A stretch of 64,000 nt of DNA from an uncultured Bacteroides sp. (GCA_902168085.1 CABHOP010000089.1:160504-224503); one strand, 5' to 3'; shown: positions 49,895 to 59,288, numbered from the stretch's first letter. Numbers and translations are program-made. Notes: generated by a model from the letters alone, not told the origin.

Positions 49895-50374
49895 ATGACA
49901 ACAAACGAAAACCGTACCCCCACACTATACGAATGGGCAGGCGGCATGCCTGTATTCGAAAAGCTTACAGAGGTGTTTTACGATAAGGTATTGCAGGATG
50001 CTTTGCTGGAGCCTGTCTTCAAGCATATGTCGCCATTGCACCGCTTGCACGTAGCGCATTTCATAGCCGAGGTATTTGGTGGCCCGCCTATGTATAGCAC
50101 AGAAGAAGGCAATCATTTTAAGATGATACAAAAGCATTTGTCCAGGCATCTTACAGAACAGCATCGCCAGCGCTGGGTGGCATTATTGTTGCAGTCTGCT
50201 GATGAAATAGCACTGCCGGATGACCCCGAATTCCGTTCTGCTTTCATAGCGTATATGGAATGGGGTACTCGTATTGCCGTTATCAATTCTAACGAAGATA
50301 ACCTGGCAATGAACCCCGATGAGCCGATGCCTAAATGGGGGTGGGGCGTGCCCGGTGGGCCATACCAGGGTTAG
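49895..50374 (+). CDS. Group II truncated haemoglobin
   Basis: A 159-residue globin of the 2-on-2 type. LYEWAGGMPVFEKLTEVFYD and LEPVFKHMSPLHRLHVAHFI hold the B and E helix residues, followed by VFGGPPMYS and HLTEQHRQRWVALLLQSADE with the proximal histidine candidate in HKHLSRHLTEQH. The group II tryptophan-bearing G helix is present (HRQRWVALL). Such proteins bind O2 or NO; a role in nitrosative or oxidative stress is possible. It is divergent from bshC, interesting because thiol and NO defence are linked, but a shared promoter was not found. Confidence 0.88.
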   Translation: MTTNENRTPTLYEWAGGMPVFEKLTEVFYDKVLQDALLEPVFKHMSPLHRLHVAHFIAEVFGGPPMYSTEEGNHFKMIQKHLSRHLTEQHRQRWVALLLQSADEIALPDDPEFRSAFIAYMEWGTRIAVINSNEDNLAMNPDEPMPKWGWGVPGGPYQG

Positions 50375-50415
50375 TTGTTTTAGCAGTTGCGCTACTACCT
50401 ATTATTGAGGCGAAA

Positions 50416-50832
50416 CTAATTTCTTGAGAAAATGAACTCTACAAATAACAAGAAGAAGGGAAGCACCAATGATGTCACAAAATATCCCGCAAATAGTTTT
50501 CCATTGTAATATTTATATCCACTCCTAATTATTTTCTCATAACGTTCTCCTCTGAAAATTAGCATGTAGTTTAAGAATAAAGGAGGTAATAAGAACAGTA
50601 TAAAGAATTTGGCAAATGCATCTAGTTTCGTTCCCGGAAATACATCAAATTTTAGATAATAGAAGTTCGTATGCAATACATGTCTTTGTAAGATTACCAT
50701 TATAACAATTATGTTGAAAGCCATGGCCATTGACATGTATATCATGGCATAGAATTTCCATAAACCACTATTTTGCGGACGTGAGCGCAGCTTTAATAAT
50801 CCATCAGCCCAAATTTTATAATATAAACTCAT
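50416..50832 (-). CDS. Conserved small membrane protein, unknown function
   Basis: A 138-residue protein with three hydrophobic helices: AMIYMSMAMAFNIIVIMVIL (~28-48), AKFFILFLLPPLFLNYMLIF (~75-95) and FVTSLVLPFFLLFVEFIF (~118-135). The cytoplasmic N-terminus reads MSLYYKIWADGLLKLRSRPQ. I do not recognise a domain of known function. The DNA is visibly more AT-rich than its neighbours. It lies alone between the globin and radC genes. Confidence 0.6.
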   Translation of the reverse strand: MSLYYKIWADGLLKLRSRPQNSGLWKFYAMIYMSMAMAFNIIVIMVILQRHVLHTNFYYLKFDVFPGTKLDAFAKFFILFLLPPLFLNYMLIFRGERYEKIIRSGYKYYNGKLFAGYFVTSLVLPFFLLFVEFIFSRN

Positions 50833-50935
50833 GTTTTTTAATTAGAATCGAAATGGGCTAAGTAGCCCTGCTAAAAAGTAAACGCTACGGCTAATATCCA
50901 TCAATTTGGGTAAGTTAATTACTTTAGATGCATAT

Positions 50936-50943
50936 TATTTTTG
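50936..50943 (+). promoter_or_regulatory. -7 promoter element for radC
   Basis: TATTTTTG matches TAnnTTTG, 8 nt before ATG 50952. It would give a leader of only a few nucleotides. Confidence 0.45.
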
Positions 50944-50951
50944 AAACTCCC

Positions 50952-51638
50952 ATGCAGTCCAATAGCATCAAAAACTGGTCGGAAGACGAACGCCCTCGCG
51001 AAAAAATGCAGCTGAAAGGCCCTGCATCCCTATCCGATGCCGAACTGCTGGCCATCCTCATTTCCAGCGGCACCAAAGAAAAGTCAGCACTCGATCTCGC
51101 ACGTGATATTCTGGCACTGGCGCATAACAACCTCCACGAACTGGGCCGGCTGGGTATACTGGAGCTGCAAAAGACTAAAGGCATTGGCGAGGCACGCGCT
51201 ATCACCATAGCTGCCGCACTGGAACTGGGCCGCCGCAGGCAGTTGGGAGAAGGGCTGCAACGCCCCACCATCACGCAAAGCGCCGATGCTGCAGAGATAG
51301 CCATACCCCTGTTGCGGGACCTGACGCACGAAGTGTTTTGTGTGCTCTATCTCAATCAGGCCAATCGTGTTATCCGCCATGAAATAATCAGCAGTGGCGG
51401 GCTCACCGGTACGGTGGCCGATATCCGCATCATCCTGAAAAATGCCTTGTTGCAAAATGCCAATAAGCTCATCATTGCCCACAATCACCCATCCGGCAAC
51501 CTGCAGCCAAGTGCTGCCGATAAAGAACTGACACGCAAGCTGAAAGAAGCCGGTGAAAGTATGGATATTAAGCTTTTAGATCATCTGATAGTGGCGGAAA
51601 CAAATTACCTCAGCATGGCAGATGAAGGCATTATATAG
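50952..51638 (+). CDS. radC: RadC family protein
   Basis: A 228-residue JAB1/MPN-domain protein. N-terminal helix-hairpin-helix (LGILELQKTKGIGEARAITI), then the JAMM metal motif HNHPSGNLQPSAAD near residue 180, with upstream EVFCVLYLNQANRVIRHE. RadC was once linked to DNA repair, but its function is unsettled. I start it at ATG 50952 (MQSNSIKNWSEDERPREK); eight more residues to 50928 are possible but would run through a TATTTTTG box at 50936-50943. Confidence 0.93.
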   Translation: MQSNSIKNWSEDERPREKMQLKGPASLSDAELLAILISSGTKEKSALDLARDILALAHNNLHELGRLGILELQKTKGIGEARAITIAAALELGRRRQLGEGLQRPTITQSADAAEIAIPLLRDLTHEVFCVLYLNQANRVIRHEIISSGGLTGTVADIRIILKNALLQNANKLIIAHNHPSGNLQPSAADKELTRKLKEAGESMDIKLLDHLIVAETNYLSMADEGII

Positions 51639-51710
51639 TGGGCTAATATTGCTATATTGCACTGCTCATAACCAATTGATATAAATAAAATTGCCATCTA
51701 TAGATAAGCC

Positions 51711-52697
51711 ATGTTAAAAATAGGCGTTTTCGGTGCAGGCCATCTTGGCAAAATACATATACAACAGTGGAAGGAAATACCCGGTATCGAACTGGTGGGT
51801 TTTTACGACCCCGATGATACCAATGCTGCATCTGCTATAGACCAGTACAATGTTACCCGTTTTACGGATGTTGACGAGCTGATAAAGGCAGCCGATGCTT
51901 TTGATATCGTATCCACCACTACTACCCACTATCCCATAGCCCGCAAATGCCTGCTGAATGGTAAGCATGTATTTATAGAAAAGCCACTGGCTAATACACT
52001 GGATGAAGCCCGTGAACTGGTGAAGCTGGTGAACGAAGCCAATGTAAAATGCCAGGTGGGGCATGTAGAGCGTTATAATCCTGCATTCCTGGCGCTGGGC
52101 GATGAAACGCTGCAGCCCATGTTTATAGAGGCACACCGCCTGGCACAGTTCAATCCCCGTGGTACCGATGTATCTGTGATACTCGACCTGATGATACATG
52201 ATATTGATATTGTGATGCACCTGGTGAAATCGCCCGTGCGCCGCATATCTGCCAGTGGCGTATCTGTCATCAGTGAAACAGCCGATATTGCCAATGCCCG
52301 CATAGAGTTTGATAACGGTTGCGTGGCCAATCTTACCGCCAGCCGCATATCGTTGAAAAAAATGCGTAAGCTGCGCCTCTTTCAGCGCGATGCATATATC
52401 AGTATCGATTTCCTCGACAAGAAAACAGAGATCGTACGCCTGAAGGAACCGGGCATGAGTAAAGGTATGTTCGACTTCCCGGTCGATTTACCAAGCGGCG
52501 ATACCAAGATCATTTCTATGAATATGCCCGAGGTAACACCATCCAATGCCATTCGCAGCGAATTGGCAGAATTTGCAGAGGCCATCAAAAATGACAATAG
52601 TGTGAGAGTGAGTGTGTATGATGGCTACAATGCTATGGATGTAGCGCACCAGGTGCTCAAAAAAATGAGCCTTCACAACGAATTGCATAATGTTTAG
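51711..52697 (+). CDS. Gfo/Idh/MocA family NAD(P)-dependent oxidoreductase
   Basis: A 328-residue dehydrogenase with an N-terminal Rossmann fold (LKIGVFGAGHLGKIHIQQW, then the acidic residue after beta-2 in GFYDPDD) and the family EKP signature GKHVFIEKPLANTLDEA near residue 95. The C-terminal domain carries VGHVERYNPAFLAL and LDLMIHDIDIVMHL. Members oxidise or reduce sugars and related alcohols. The substrate is unknown. The next genes on the strand are a lipoprotein and a sugar-phosphate transferase, which suggests but does not prove a role in polysaccharide synthesis. Confidence 0.92.
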   Translation: MLKIGVFGAGHLGKIHIQQWKEIPGIELVGFYDPDDTNAASAIDQYNVTRFTDVDELIKAADAFDIVSTTTTHYPIARKCLLNGKHVFIEKPLANTLDEARELVKLVNEANVKCQVGHVERYNPAFLALGDETLQPMFIEAHRLAQFNPRGTDVSVILDLMIHDIDIVMHLVKSPVRRISASGVSVISETADIANARIEFDNGCVANLTASRISLKKMRKLRLFQRDAYISIDFLDKKTEIVRLKEPGMSKGMFDFPVDLPSGDTKIISMNMPEVTPSNAIRSELAEFAEAIKNDNSVRVSVYDGYNAMDVAHQVLKKMSLHNELHNV

Positions 52698-52743
52698 CAC
52701 AATTATTGCGTATTGATTATAGGGTTACACTGATAGTTTAATA

Positions 52744-53604
52744 ATGAGAATACTTACTTCTGTGGCGGCAGTGTTGGCTTGCTGCCTTTGGCAAAGCTGC
52801 GATATCATCAATCCTGCTGAAATCGTGCCTACTTATGTGCAGATCGATTCATTTGTTGTAACAACAGATAACCCCACTACTACCGGTACGGTAAATCATA
52901 AAATAACCACGGCCTGGGTATATTTCAATAGCACACCGTTAGGCGTATATAATATTCCCGGTCGCATACCCATACCTACTGATAAGCCCGGCACAGTGCA
53001 GATAGGTGCAGGCATTACCTTCAATGGTTTAGCAGACTACCAGATAATGTATCCTTTCTTTACGTTTGATACTTTTTACCTGCAGCCCCAACCCGGTAAG
53101 GTCATAAATCACACACCCAAAATCCGGTATTCAGATGCCTCGGTCTTTCAATGGAAGGAAGACTTTGAAACAGGTAATACATTTATAAAAGCAAATGCAG
53201 ATAATACACAGGATACTTCTATAGTACGTACATCTGATAAATCGATGGTGTTTGAGGGCGGTGGCTCCGGCTATATCTACATGGATAGTAACCATCCGAC
53301 ATCTATATGTATCAATAACACCAATTTCCCCTGCAAGTCGGGAGATGCCTATCTGGAGTTTAATTACAAATGCAGTGTGCCTTTTGAATTGCACCTGCAA
53401 ACTACCAAGAATGGCAGCATTGTATTGGAGCCGCTGGCAGGTGTCAAAGCCAATGATAAGTGGAACAAATTTTATGTAAGCCTGCAAAAGGTTGTAGGTA
53501 CCTATAATACTAATGCCTACAGGGTAGTGATAAAGACAAGCTTACCTGATGGACAATCTAATGGATATGTATTGTTAGACAATTTTAAAGTGGTTTCCTA
53601 TTAG
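52744..53604 (+). CDS. Lipoprotein of unknown function
   Basis: A 286-residue protein with a lipoprotein signal (MRILTSVAAVLACCLWQSC, lipobox WQSC at ~19). The mature part begins DIINPAEIVPTYVQIDSFVV and continues as beta-rich sequence; the end of the protein (FYVSLQKVVGTYNTNAYRVV then VLLDNFKVVSY) resembles a carbohydrate-binding jelly-roll. It follows the oxidoreductase gene by 46 nt and precedes the sugar-phosphate transferase by 8 nt, so the three may form one operon. I do not recognise a family with known function. Confidence 0.7.
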   Translation: MRILTSVAAVLACCLWQSCDIINPAEIVPTYVQIDSFVVTTDNPTTTGTVNHKITTAWVYFNSTPLGVYNIPGRIPIPTDKPGTVQIGAGITFNGLADYQIMYPFFTFDTFYLQPQPGKVINHTPKIRYSDASVFQWKEDFETGNTFIKANADNTQDTSIVRTSDKSMVFEGGGSGYIYMDSNHPTSICINNTNFPCKSGDAYLEFNYKCSVPFELHLQTTKNGSIVLEPLAGVKANDKWNKFYVSLQKVVGTYNTNAYRVVIKTSLPDGQSNGYVLLDNFKVVSY

Positions 53605-53612
53605 CAAGGGCT

Positions 53613-55034
53613 ATGCTTACCCCTGAAAAGAGAAAAGCTATCCGTCAACTTCTTGTATTCGATTACATAACGGCGGCAGTGTCCTGGGTCATCTTCTGGG
53701 CATACCGCCATACATTGCTCGATAATACCGGCTTCTTCACTACGCTGGAAACTATGAAGCCGCGCGATTATCTTGCAGCTTTCATTTGGGTGCCGGGTGG
53801 TTGGTTGTTGCTATACCTGTTGTCAGGCACATATTTCGACCTGTATCGCAAATCGAGGCTGAATGAAATAAACCGTACCCTTATATCCTGCATACTGGGC
53901 AGCATCTTCATCTCGCTGTTCATCTTTGCCAACGATGCCAAAGATTATTCCTACTTCATACGTATGACAGGGCGCTACCTGCTCATACATACGGCTATTA
54001 CCCTTACGGTACGCATGCTCTTGCTCAATAGGGTGAAGTACAATATCATTCGTGGCAAGGTAGGCTTCAATACACTCATTATCGGTGGCAACCAGAAGGC
54101 TATTGACATTTACAAACAAATGAAGGATAGCCCCAAAGCATTGGGCAACATCTTTAAGGGCTTTATTTATTCCAATAAAGAGGCGAGCAATGGTATGAGC
54201 AAATACCTGACGCAACTGGGCCATCTTTCAGAACTGGAAGCCATCATAGACAACCACCAGATAGAAGAAGTAGTAGTAGCAGTAGATTCATCAGAGCACC
54301 ACTTGCTCGAGAATATACTTACCCGCCTTAGTTATCGGCCCGTGGTAGTAAAGGTATTGCCGGACTTGTATGACATCATTTCGGGTTCGGTAAAGACCAG
54401 CAATGTATATGATGCCGTACTCATCCACATACACCCCGACCTGATGCCCGACTGGCAAAGGGTATGTAAAAGAACGATAGACATTGTTGCATCCCTTTTT
54501 GCTTTGATCATACTGTCGCCTGTATATCTCTTTGCAGCTATCAAGGTGATGCTGTCTTCGCAAGGGCCTATCATCTATAAGCAACAGCGCATAGGGCTGT
54601 TTGGCAGGCCATTCTACATCTATAAGTTCCGCTCTATGTACACCGATGCAGAGAAAGGCGGGCCTGCACTATCGAGCAAAGATGATAGCCGTATAACACC
54701 CTGGGGCCGCGTAATGCGCAAGTGGCGTATAGATGAGCTACCGCAGTTTGTGAACATACTGAAAGGTGATATGTCACTTGTTGGGCCAAGGCCGGAACGC
54801 AAGCACTTTATAGACATCATCAGCAGTACCCACCCGCACTATAAGTACCTGCACAAAGTAAAGCCGGGCCTTACATCGTGGGGCATGGTACAGTTTGGCT
54901 ATGCCGAAAATGTAAGCGAGATGATGGAACGTATGAAGTACGACCTGCTGTATATAGAGAACTGCTCTCTCGCCCTCGACCTGAAAATAATGCTCTATAC
55001 CTTAATGGTAATTTTCCAGGGTCGTGGGAAATAA
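53613..55034 (+). CDS. Polyprenyl glycosylphosphotransferase (exopolysaccharide initiation)
   Basis: A 473-residue membrane enzyme that links the first sugar phosphate to undecaprenyl phosphate. There are four N-terminal helices (to ~150), a CoA-binding-like Rossmann region with LIIGGNQKAIDIYKQMKDSP, and the bacterial sugar transferase domain. Its fifth helix is VASLFALIILSPVYLFAAIK, then GPIIYKQQRIGLFGRPFYIY, KFRSMYTDAE, RVMRKWRIDELPQFVNILKG and DMSLVGPRPE. This is the PNPT layout of the WbaP/WcaJ group. The sugar is unknown. Its last 33 nt overlap folC on the opposite strand. Confidence 0.95.
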   Translation: MLTPEKRKAIRQLLVFDYITAAVSWVIFWAYRHTLLDNTGFFTTLETMKPRDYLAAFIWVPGGWLLLYLLSGTYFDLYRKSRLNEINRTLISCILGSIFISLFIFANDAKDYSYFIRMTGRYLLIHTAITLTVRMLLLNRVKYNIIRGKVGFNTLIIGGNQKAIDIYKQMKDSPKALGNIFKGFIYSNKEASNGMSKYLTQLGHLSELEAIIDNHQIEEVVVAVDSSEHHLLENILTRLSYRPVVVKVLPDLYDIISGSVKTSNVYDAVLIHIHPDLMPDWQRVCKRTIDIVASLFALIILSPVYLFAAIKVMLSSQGPIIYKQQRIGLFGRPFYIYKFRSMYTDAEKGGPALSSKDDSRITPWGRVMRKWRIDELPQFVNILKGDMSLVGPRPERKHFIDIISSTHPHYKYLHKVKPGLTSWGMVQFGYAENVSEMMERMKYDLLYIENCSLALDLKIMLYTLMVIFQGRGK

Positions 55035-56357
55035 CATACCGTTATTTACATTCAGGTATTCAATAGCTTCACCCACTACAAAGAAACTACCCGTTATCAA
55101 TACCGCATCGTGCTGGCTGATGGCCAGCTTGGCGGCTGCAATAGCCTCTGCTACCGTTGGGTATATATTTCCTTCCAGTCCATGAGCACCTGCTATCTTC
55201 TTCAGTTCCGATGCCGGTAAAGCCCTTGGTATGCCTGCGTTGCAGAAGTAGTAGATGCTATCTTTAGGAAACAGCGATAAGGCCACATCTACATCTTTAT
55301 CCTTTACAAAGCCTACTATGATGTGTTTGCTTTGTGCCGATACCTTGGCCCATTGCTGCATTACTTCTTTAATGCCTGCAGGATTGTGGGCTACATCGGC
55401 CACCATCAACGGAGTGTCCTGCAATACATCCCAGCGGCCATGCAGGCCGGTCAGTTTCTTGGTTCTGCTGAGTGCATGCTGCACTACTGAGAATGGTATC
55501 TGTATGCCCTGTGCCGCCTGCAGTATATCTATAGCAGCCAGTACGGTCTTGATATTGTGATATTGATAATTGCCCGGCAGGTCGGTAGTAATATCCTGCA
55601 TCTGGCGCATAGCACGGTTCACGGCCTTGTAGTATTGATGCTTTACATCTTCGCGGGTCTTTACAAGGTCCCACATCGCATCGGCATAATACACAGTGCT
55701 TTGCTTATGCACGGCATGTTCAAAGAACACACGTTCTGTTTCTGCATGTTGCTGGCCTATTACTACAGGTACTTTGGGCTTTATGATGCCTGCTTTCTCA
55801 CCGGCTATCTCTGCCAGTGTATCGCCTAGTATATCTGTATGGTCGTAGCTGATGTTGGTAATGATGGAAAGTACGGGTGTTATTACATTGGTACTATCCA
55901 GCCGTCCGCCAAGCCCGGTTTCTATAATGGCATATTCCACCTCGTGCTCTGCAAAAGCAGCAAATGCCATAGCTACGGTTATCTCGAAGAAAGATGGGTA
56001 CAGCGTTTCAATGGTCTGCTTATTCTGCGCTACAAAATCCACCACCCATTCTTTGCTTACCGGCTTGCCATTGATACGGATGCGCTCCCTGAAATCGACC
56101 AGGTGTGGCGATGTATATAAGCCTACTTTATAACCGGCCTCCTGCAATATAGCTGCCAACATATGGCTGACACTGCCTTTGCCATTGGTACCTGCTACAT
56201 GTATCGATTTGAACTTCTCCTGCGGGTTGCCCAGCTTCTCACAAAAGGCTAATGTATTTGTGAGGTCTTTCGTCATGGCAGTGCGGCCTATTTTAGAGAA
56301 CATAGGCGACTGTTCATAGAGATAGTGGAGCGTCTTTTCGTAGGCCGGGGAGTCCAT
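55002..56357 (-). CDS. folC: Dihydrofolate synthase/folylpolyglutamate synthase
   Basis: Adds glutamate to dihydropteroate and to folates. The 451-residue Mur-ligase-type enzyme has YLYEQSPMFSKIGRTAM at the start, the P-loop SIHVAGTNGKGSVSHMLAAI near 50, LYTSPHLVDFRERIRING, and the omega-loop/active site VISIITNISYDHTDILGDTL, with LTGLHGRWDVL and VADVAHNPAGIKEVMQQW in the C domain. The folate-binding and carbamylated-lysine context (KAGIIKP) is present. The TonB-like gene lies 9 nt upstream on the same strand, so both are probably cotranscribed. Confidence 0.96.
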   Translation of the reverse strand: MDSPAYEKTLHYLYEQSPMFSKIGRTAMTKDLTNTLAFCEKLGNPQEKFKSIHVAGTNGKGSVSHMLAAILQEAGYKVGLYTSPHLVDFRERIRINGKPVSKEWVVDFVAQNKQTIETLYPSFFEITVAMAFAAFAEHEVEYAIIETGLGGRLDSTNVITPVLSIITNISYDHTDILGDTLAEIAGEKAGIIKPKVPVVIGQQHAETERVFFEHAVHKQSTVYYADAMWDLVKTREDVKHQYYKAVNRAMRQMQDITTDLPGNYQYHNIKTVLAAIDILQAAQGIQIPFSVVQHALSRTKKLTGLHGRWDVLQDTPLMVADVAHNPAGIKEVMQQWAKVSAQSKHIIVGFVKDKDVDVALSLFPKDSIYYFCNAGIPRALPASELKKIAGAHGLEGNIYPTVAEAIAAAKLAISQHDAVLITGSFFVVGEAIEYLNVNNGMLFPTTLENYH

Positions 56358-56366
56358 CTGTTTTGC

Positions 56367-57221
56367 TTAAGAGCGTGTTTTGAATACAAAGGTGACATCG
56401 CCAAACTGTTCCTCAGGGGCATCGTCACTTTTGTTGAACTTTATCTTATCTACTTTTCTCAGGGCTATGGCACGTATCTCTGCATTGCTGGCAGATTTTA
56501 CCTGCTTGTTCACAATAGCGCCTGCTTTATTTACGGTTATGCGTATCACTACGCGGCCACCTTCACGAAAATCGGCATCGGGTGGTGGGAAAGCTATGAT
56601 ATTCCGGCCGGACAGATTGTGGCTGATGCCACCTGTGCCCCTGCCGGGTGTGCCTGTATAATTGTTTGCACCGGGTGTACCACCGGGTACGCCACGGTCG
56701 CCGGGGCCTTGTGTATTACCTTCTCCCGTGCCGGGCCTGTTCTCACTGGCGCTGTTGCCACCACGTCCATTGCTGCCTGCATATACATAGCGGGGGCGCT
56801 GTGGCTGCGGGCGCTGCGTGGTATTGGTAGTAGGGCGCGGCTGTGTATTGCGCACATTGGTAGGCCTTTCAGCGGGCTTGTCTGTGCGTATCGGTTTGGG
56901 TTTATCACTGGTGCGGATGGCCGGTGCATCATTATCATTGGCAGATGCAATGTCCTGCTTTACGCCTTCATCCTTTACGCGCGATGGTGCTTCTTTCACT
57001 GCAGCTTCAGGTGCCGGGTCTTCCATATCCATAGGCTGGTCGGTACCGCTGCCATCATCGCTGGTGCCCAGGTTCACTTCCATACCCAGTTCCTGCACCG
57101 GTGTTTCATTGGCAGGTGCCGAGTACTTTACCAGCAGGAACAATAGCAGCAATACCACATGCACCCCTGCGGTCCATGCGGTAGCTTTTATATTGATTCC
57201 CTTTGTTTCGTTCTCCTTCAT
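56367..57221 (-). CDS. TonB-family energy-transducer-like protein
   Basis: A 284-residue protein with the TonB layout: a short cytoplasmic start, one membrane helix (TAGVHVVLLLLFLLVKYSA, ~17-36), a long periplasmic linker rich in Pro, Arg, Thr, Gly and Asn (~40-205), and a C-terminal TonB-like domain (REGGRVVIRITVNKAGAIVN, ending FGDVTFVFKT). The linker has a PxR-rich part (RPTTNTTQRPQPQRPRYVY) and a Gly-rich part. No exbB/exbD stand next to it; in Bacteroidota such operons often read exbB-exbD-tonB-folC, and the tonB-folC end is what is left here. Confidence 0.85.
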   Translation of the reverse strand: MKENETKGINIKATAWTAGVHVVLLLLFLLVKYSAPANETPVQELGMEVNLGTSDDGSGTDQPMDMEDPAPEAAVKEAPSRVKDEGVKQDIASANDNDAPAIRTSDKPKPIRTDKPAERPTNVRNTQPRPTTNTTQRPQPQRPRYVYAGSNGRGGNSASENRPGTGEGNTQGPGDRGVPGGTPGANNYTGTPGRGTGGISHNLSGRNIIAFPPPDADFREGGRVVIRITVNKAGAIVNKQVKSASNAEIRAIALRKVDKIKFNKSDDAPEEQFGDVTFVFKTRS

Positions 57222-57257
57222 CTGCTCTAAAATAAAGAAACTAATGCAAGAATACTG

Positions 57258-58541
57258 TTAATGTGCGAAATCGGTATCGTAGTTGCGCATGCGTTCTATC
57301 GGCGGGTTGTAGTAGCCATATTTCAGGTTGGGAAACTCCTCCTGTATCAGCTCCATCATCTGCTTGATACCCATGCATTCGCCCGTATCGGTAACGCCTA
57401 TCTTACCCAGGTACCAATCGGGGTCGATATTGAAATTGCGCCACTGTATCATGCTGATATCTGTATAGCGAATGAATTCCCGCAGGGCTTCATACTCTTC
57501 TATACTATCCGTCATGCCGGGGAATACGAAGTAGTTGATAGATGCCCAGCCACCACTCTGGCGAACGATGCGCGCGCTTTCGCGGATGTCTTCAAACTTA
57601 TAATTGTTTGGCAGGTAGTAGCGGTTATATATCTCGGGGCGAACCGAGTTGAGGCTCACCCGGATGCTATCGAGCCCTACTTCTACCAGTTTCTTTACCG
57701 CATCGGGCTTGCTGCCATTGGTATTTATGTTGATGCTGCCTTTAGGCGTATGCTTACGTATCTCGATAATAGATTCGCGGATGGTTTCCCACATCAGCAA
57801 AGGTTCGCCTTCGCAACCCTGGCCAAAGCTAACGATAGGGTAAGGCGCGGTTTCCAAATGCGGAACGGTGTATTCTACGATCTCTGCAGCAGTAGGCTTG
57901 AACGTCAGCCTATCCTGCGAAGAGCCTATCTCTTCTGTTTCCGGCTGGAAGGATATGCAACCAATGCAGTTGGCGTTACACGCCGGTGAAGAAGGTATCG
58001 GGCATTCCCAGCGGCCCATAAAATAGTTGCGTGCAGCAGGGCAATGGTAGGTGAGTGCACAGTTATTGGCAATGTGGGCTACCAGCCTGTTGTGCGGGTA
58101 TGCCTGCAGCATGGCCTCTACACCCTGCTTCACGGTTTCATCGTTATAGCCACTGCACTCCTGGCGTATGTCGCGTTCTATGCGCGTAGCCGTAACGTAG
58201 AACTTATTATCGAACCAGCCTACTGCCGTATAGCAGAACAGTGGCAGTGTTTGCGCATCGGGTATGGCCTCGAAAGCGGCTAAGTAAAAACCGGTATGGG
58301 CAGGTGGTATGAAAGCCGCTACTGCCCAGCCTTTTTCGCAGAGGCGCATTTCGCCCGTCTTTACATCTATGCCTATACCGCGGCGGTCGGGCAGCTCGTA
58401 CAGCGACCCACCATCGGGTAGTTCTATCCATGCATCTTCTTCTACCGGCATGGCATCCCAGCCGGTACGACCTATTGCATACAGCGTCGTATCTTCAAAT
58501 ATGTTTCCCTTCCCGTCAGAGTACAGCAAATAAGGCGTCAT
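57258..58541 (-). CDS. Radical SAM protein
   Basis: A 427-residue radical S-adenosylmethionine enzyme. The iron-sulphur cluster motif is CNANCIGC (C-x3-C-x2-C) near residue 190, followed by SFGQGCEGEPLLMWETIRES for SAM binding and INTNGSKPDAVKKLVEVGLD. The unusual point is the position: ~185 residues precede the cluster motif, a domain of unknown function that includes CALTYHCPAARNYFMG. The C-terminal part has no SPASM cysteines. Its product is unknown; the position next to tonB-folC gives no hint. Confidence 0.88.
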   Translation of the reverse strand: MTPYLLYSDGKGNIFEDTTLYAIGRTGWDAMPVEEDAWIELPDGGSLYELPDRRGIGIDVKTGEMRLCEKGWAVAAFIPPAHTGFYLAAFEAIPDAQTLPLFCYTAVGWFDNKFYVTATRIERDIRQECSGYNDETVKQGVEAMLQAYPHNRLVAHIANNCALTYHCPAARNYFMGRWECPIPSSPACNANCIGCISFQPETEEIGSSQDRLTFKPTAAEIVEYTVPHLETAPYPIVSFGQGCEGEPLLMWETIRESIIEIRKHTPKGSININTNGSKPDAVKKLVEVGLDSIRVSLNSVRPEIYNRYYLPNNYKFEDIRESARIVRQSGGWASINYFVFPGMTDSIEEYEALREFIRYTDISMIQWRNFNIDPDWYLGKIGVTDTGECMGIKQMMELIQEEFPNLKYGYYNPPIERMRNYDTDFAH

Positions 58542-58579
58542 CTATTACGATTGTTTCTTTTATTAAATAGGCAACTGTA

Positions 58580-59248
58580 TTACCAGTCGCTTTTATCTCT
58601 TTTATCTTTTGCCAGGTCTATCTGGCGGATGCAATACACATCGAATAACTCTTTCTCGAAATTGACATTGCCAACGGTCCATTGATACATACGATTGTCG
58701 TAGCAATTGACCGTAAGCGTACCGAATCGGAATACTACATGCGCTACTTCTTTCCAATCGAGAAAGCGGCGGCGTGAAGTAACCGGTGGCTTGATGCCTG
58801 TTTTATCTACATGTATGACCAATGGTATATTGTTCATACGTTCCCAATAAATAGCGAAGATGATGGTAACTGCCAGCAAACCGAAAATAATAGCCGGTGT
58901 GCCATAGTTGTTGATAAGTGCGAACACGGTGAGCCCCAGCATAATGATGAGTTCCAGCATCCGCAACAGTATATTGTTCACCATATTGCCCACCAGCCAT
59001 TTATTGCGCAGCGTAACTATCAGTATCAATGCCAGGCTGACAGCGAATAGTGCTATACCGAATGCCTGGCCATAGTACAGTACATTGCGGTATTTGAGTG
59101 CCTTATCAACAGGCAGGTGCGATACGGCATAGTAGCTTACCATCACCACCGATGCGGTAATGATAAGCACCAGTGCTACAAACAGGTGCAGCGCTGTTAC
59201 CTGGTGTGGTTTTACCCTTTTTTCTGTTAATGGCAGTTCAAATTCCAT
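58580..59248 (-). CDS. Membrane protein with C-terminal PH-like domain, unknown function
   Basis: A 222-residue protein with four hydrophobic segments (~20-45, 58-80, 88-110, 115-135: LHLFVALVLIITASVVMVSY, IALFAVSLALILIVTL, LLRMLELIIMLGLTVFALI, IIFGLLAVTIIFAIY). They are followed by a soluble part, IHVDKTGIKPPVTSRRRFLD, WKEVAHVVFRFGTLTVNCYD and VNFEKELFDVYCIRQIDLAK, resembling a PH-like bacterial domain. Cytoplasmic orientation is likely. It follows the heptamer repeat at 59261-59288 and precedes the radical SAM gene by 38 nt. Function unknown. Confidence 0.65.
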   Translation of the reverse strand: MEFELPLTEKRVKPHQVTALHLFVALVLIITASVVMVSYYAVSHLPVDKALKYRNVLYYGQAFGIALFAVSLALILIVTLRNKWLVGNMVNNILLRMLELIIMLGLTVFALINNYGTPAIIFGLLAVTIIFAIYWERMNNIPLVIHVDKTGIKPPVTSRRRFLDWKEVAHVVFRFGTLTVNCYDNRMYQWTVGNVNFEKELFDVYCIRQIDLAKDKRDKSDW

Positions 59249-59260
59249 ATATAGATAAAT

Positions 59261-59288
59261 ACTAAATGCTAAACTCTAAATCCTAAAT
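59261..59288. repeat. Four CTAAAT heptamers upstream of the membrane protein gene
   Basis: ACTAAAT, GCTAAAC, TCTAAAT and CCTAAAT in exact 7-nt phase. On the opposite strand they read as ATTTAG heptamers like those at 37785-37812. Confidence 0.75.
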
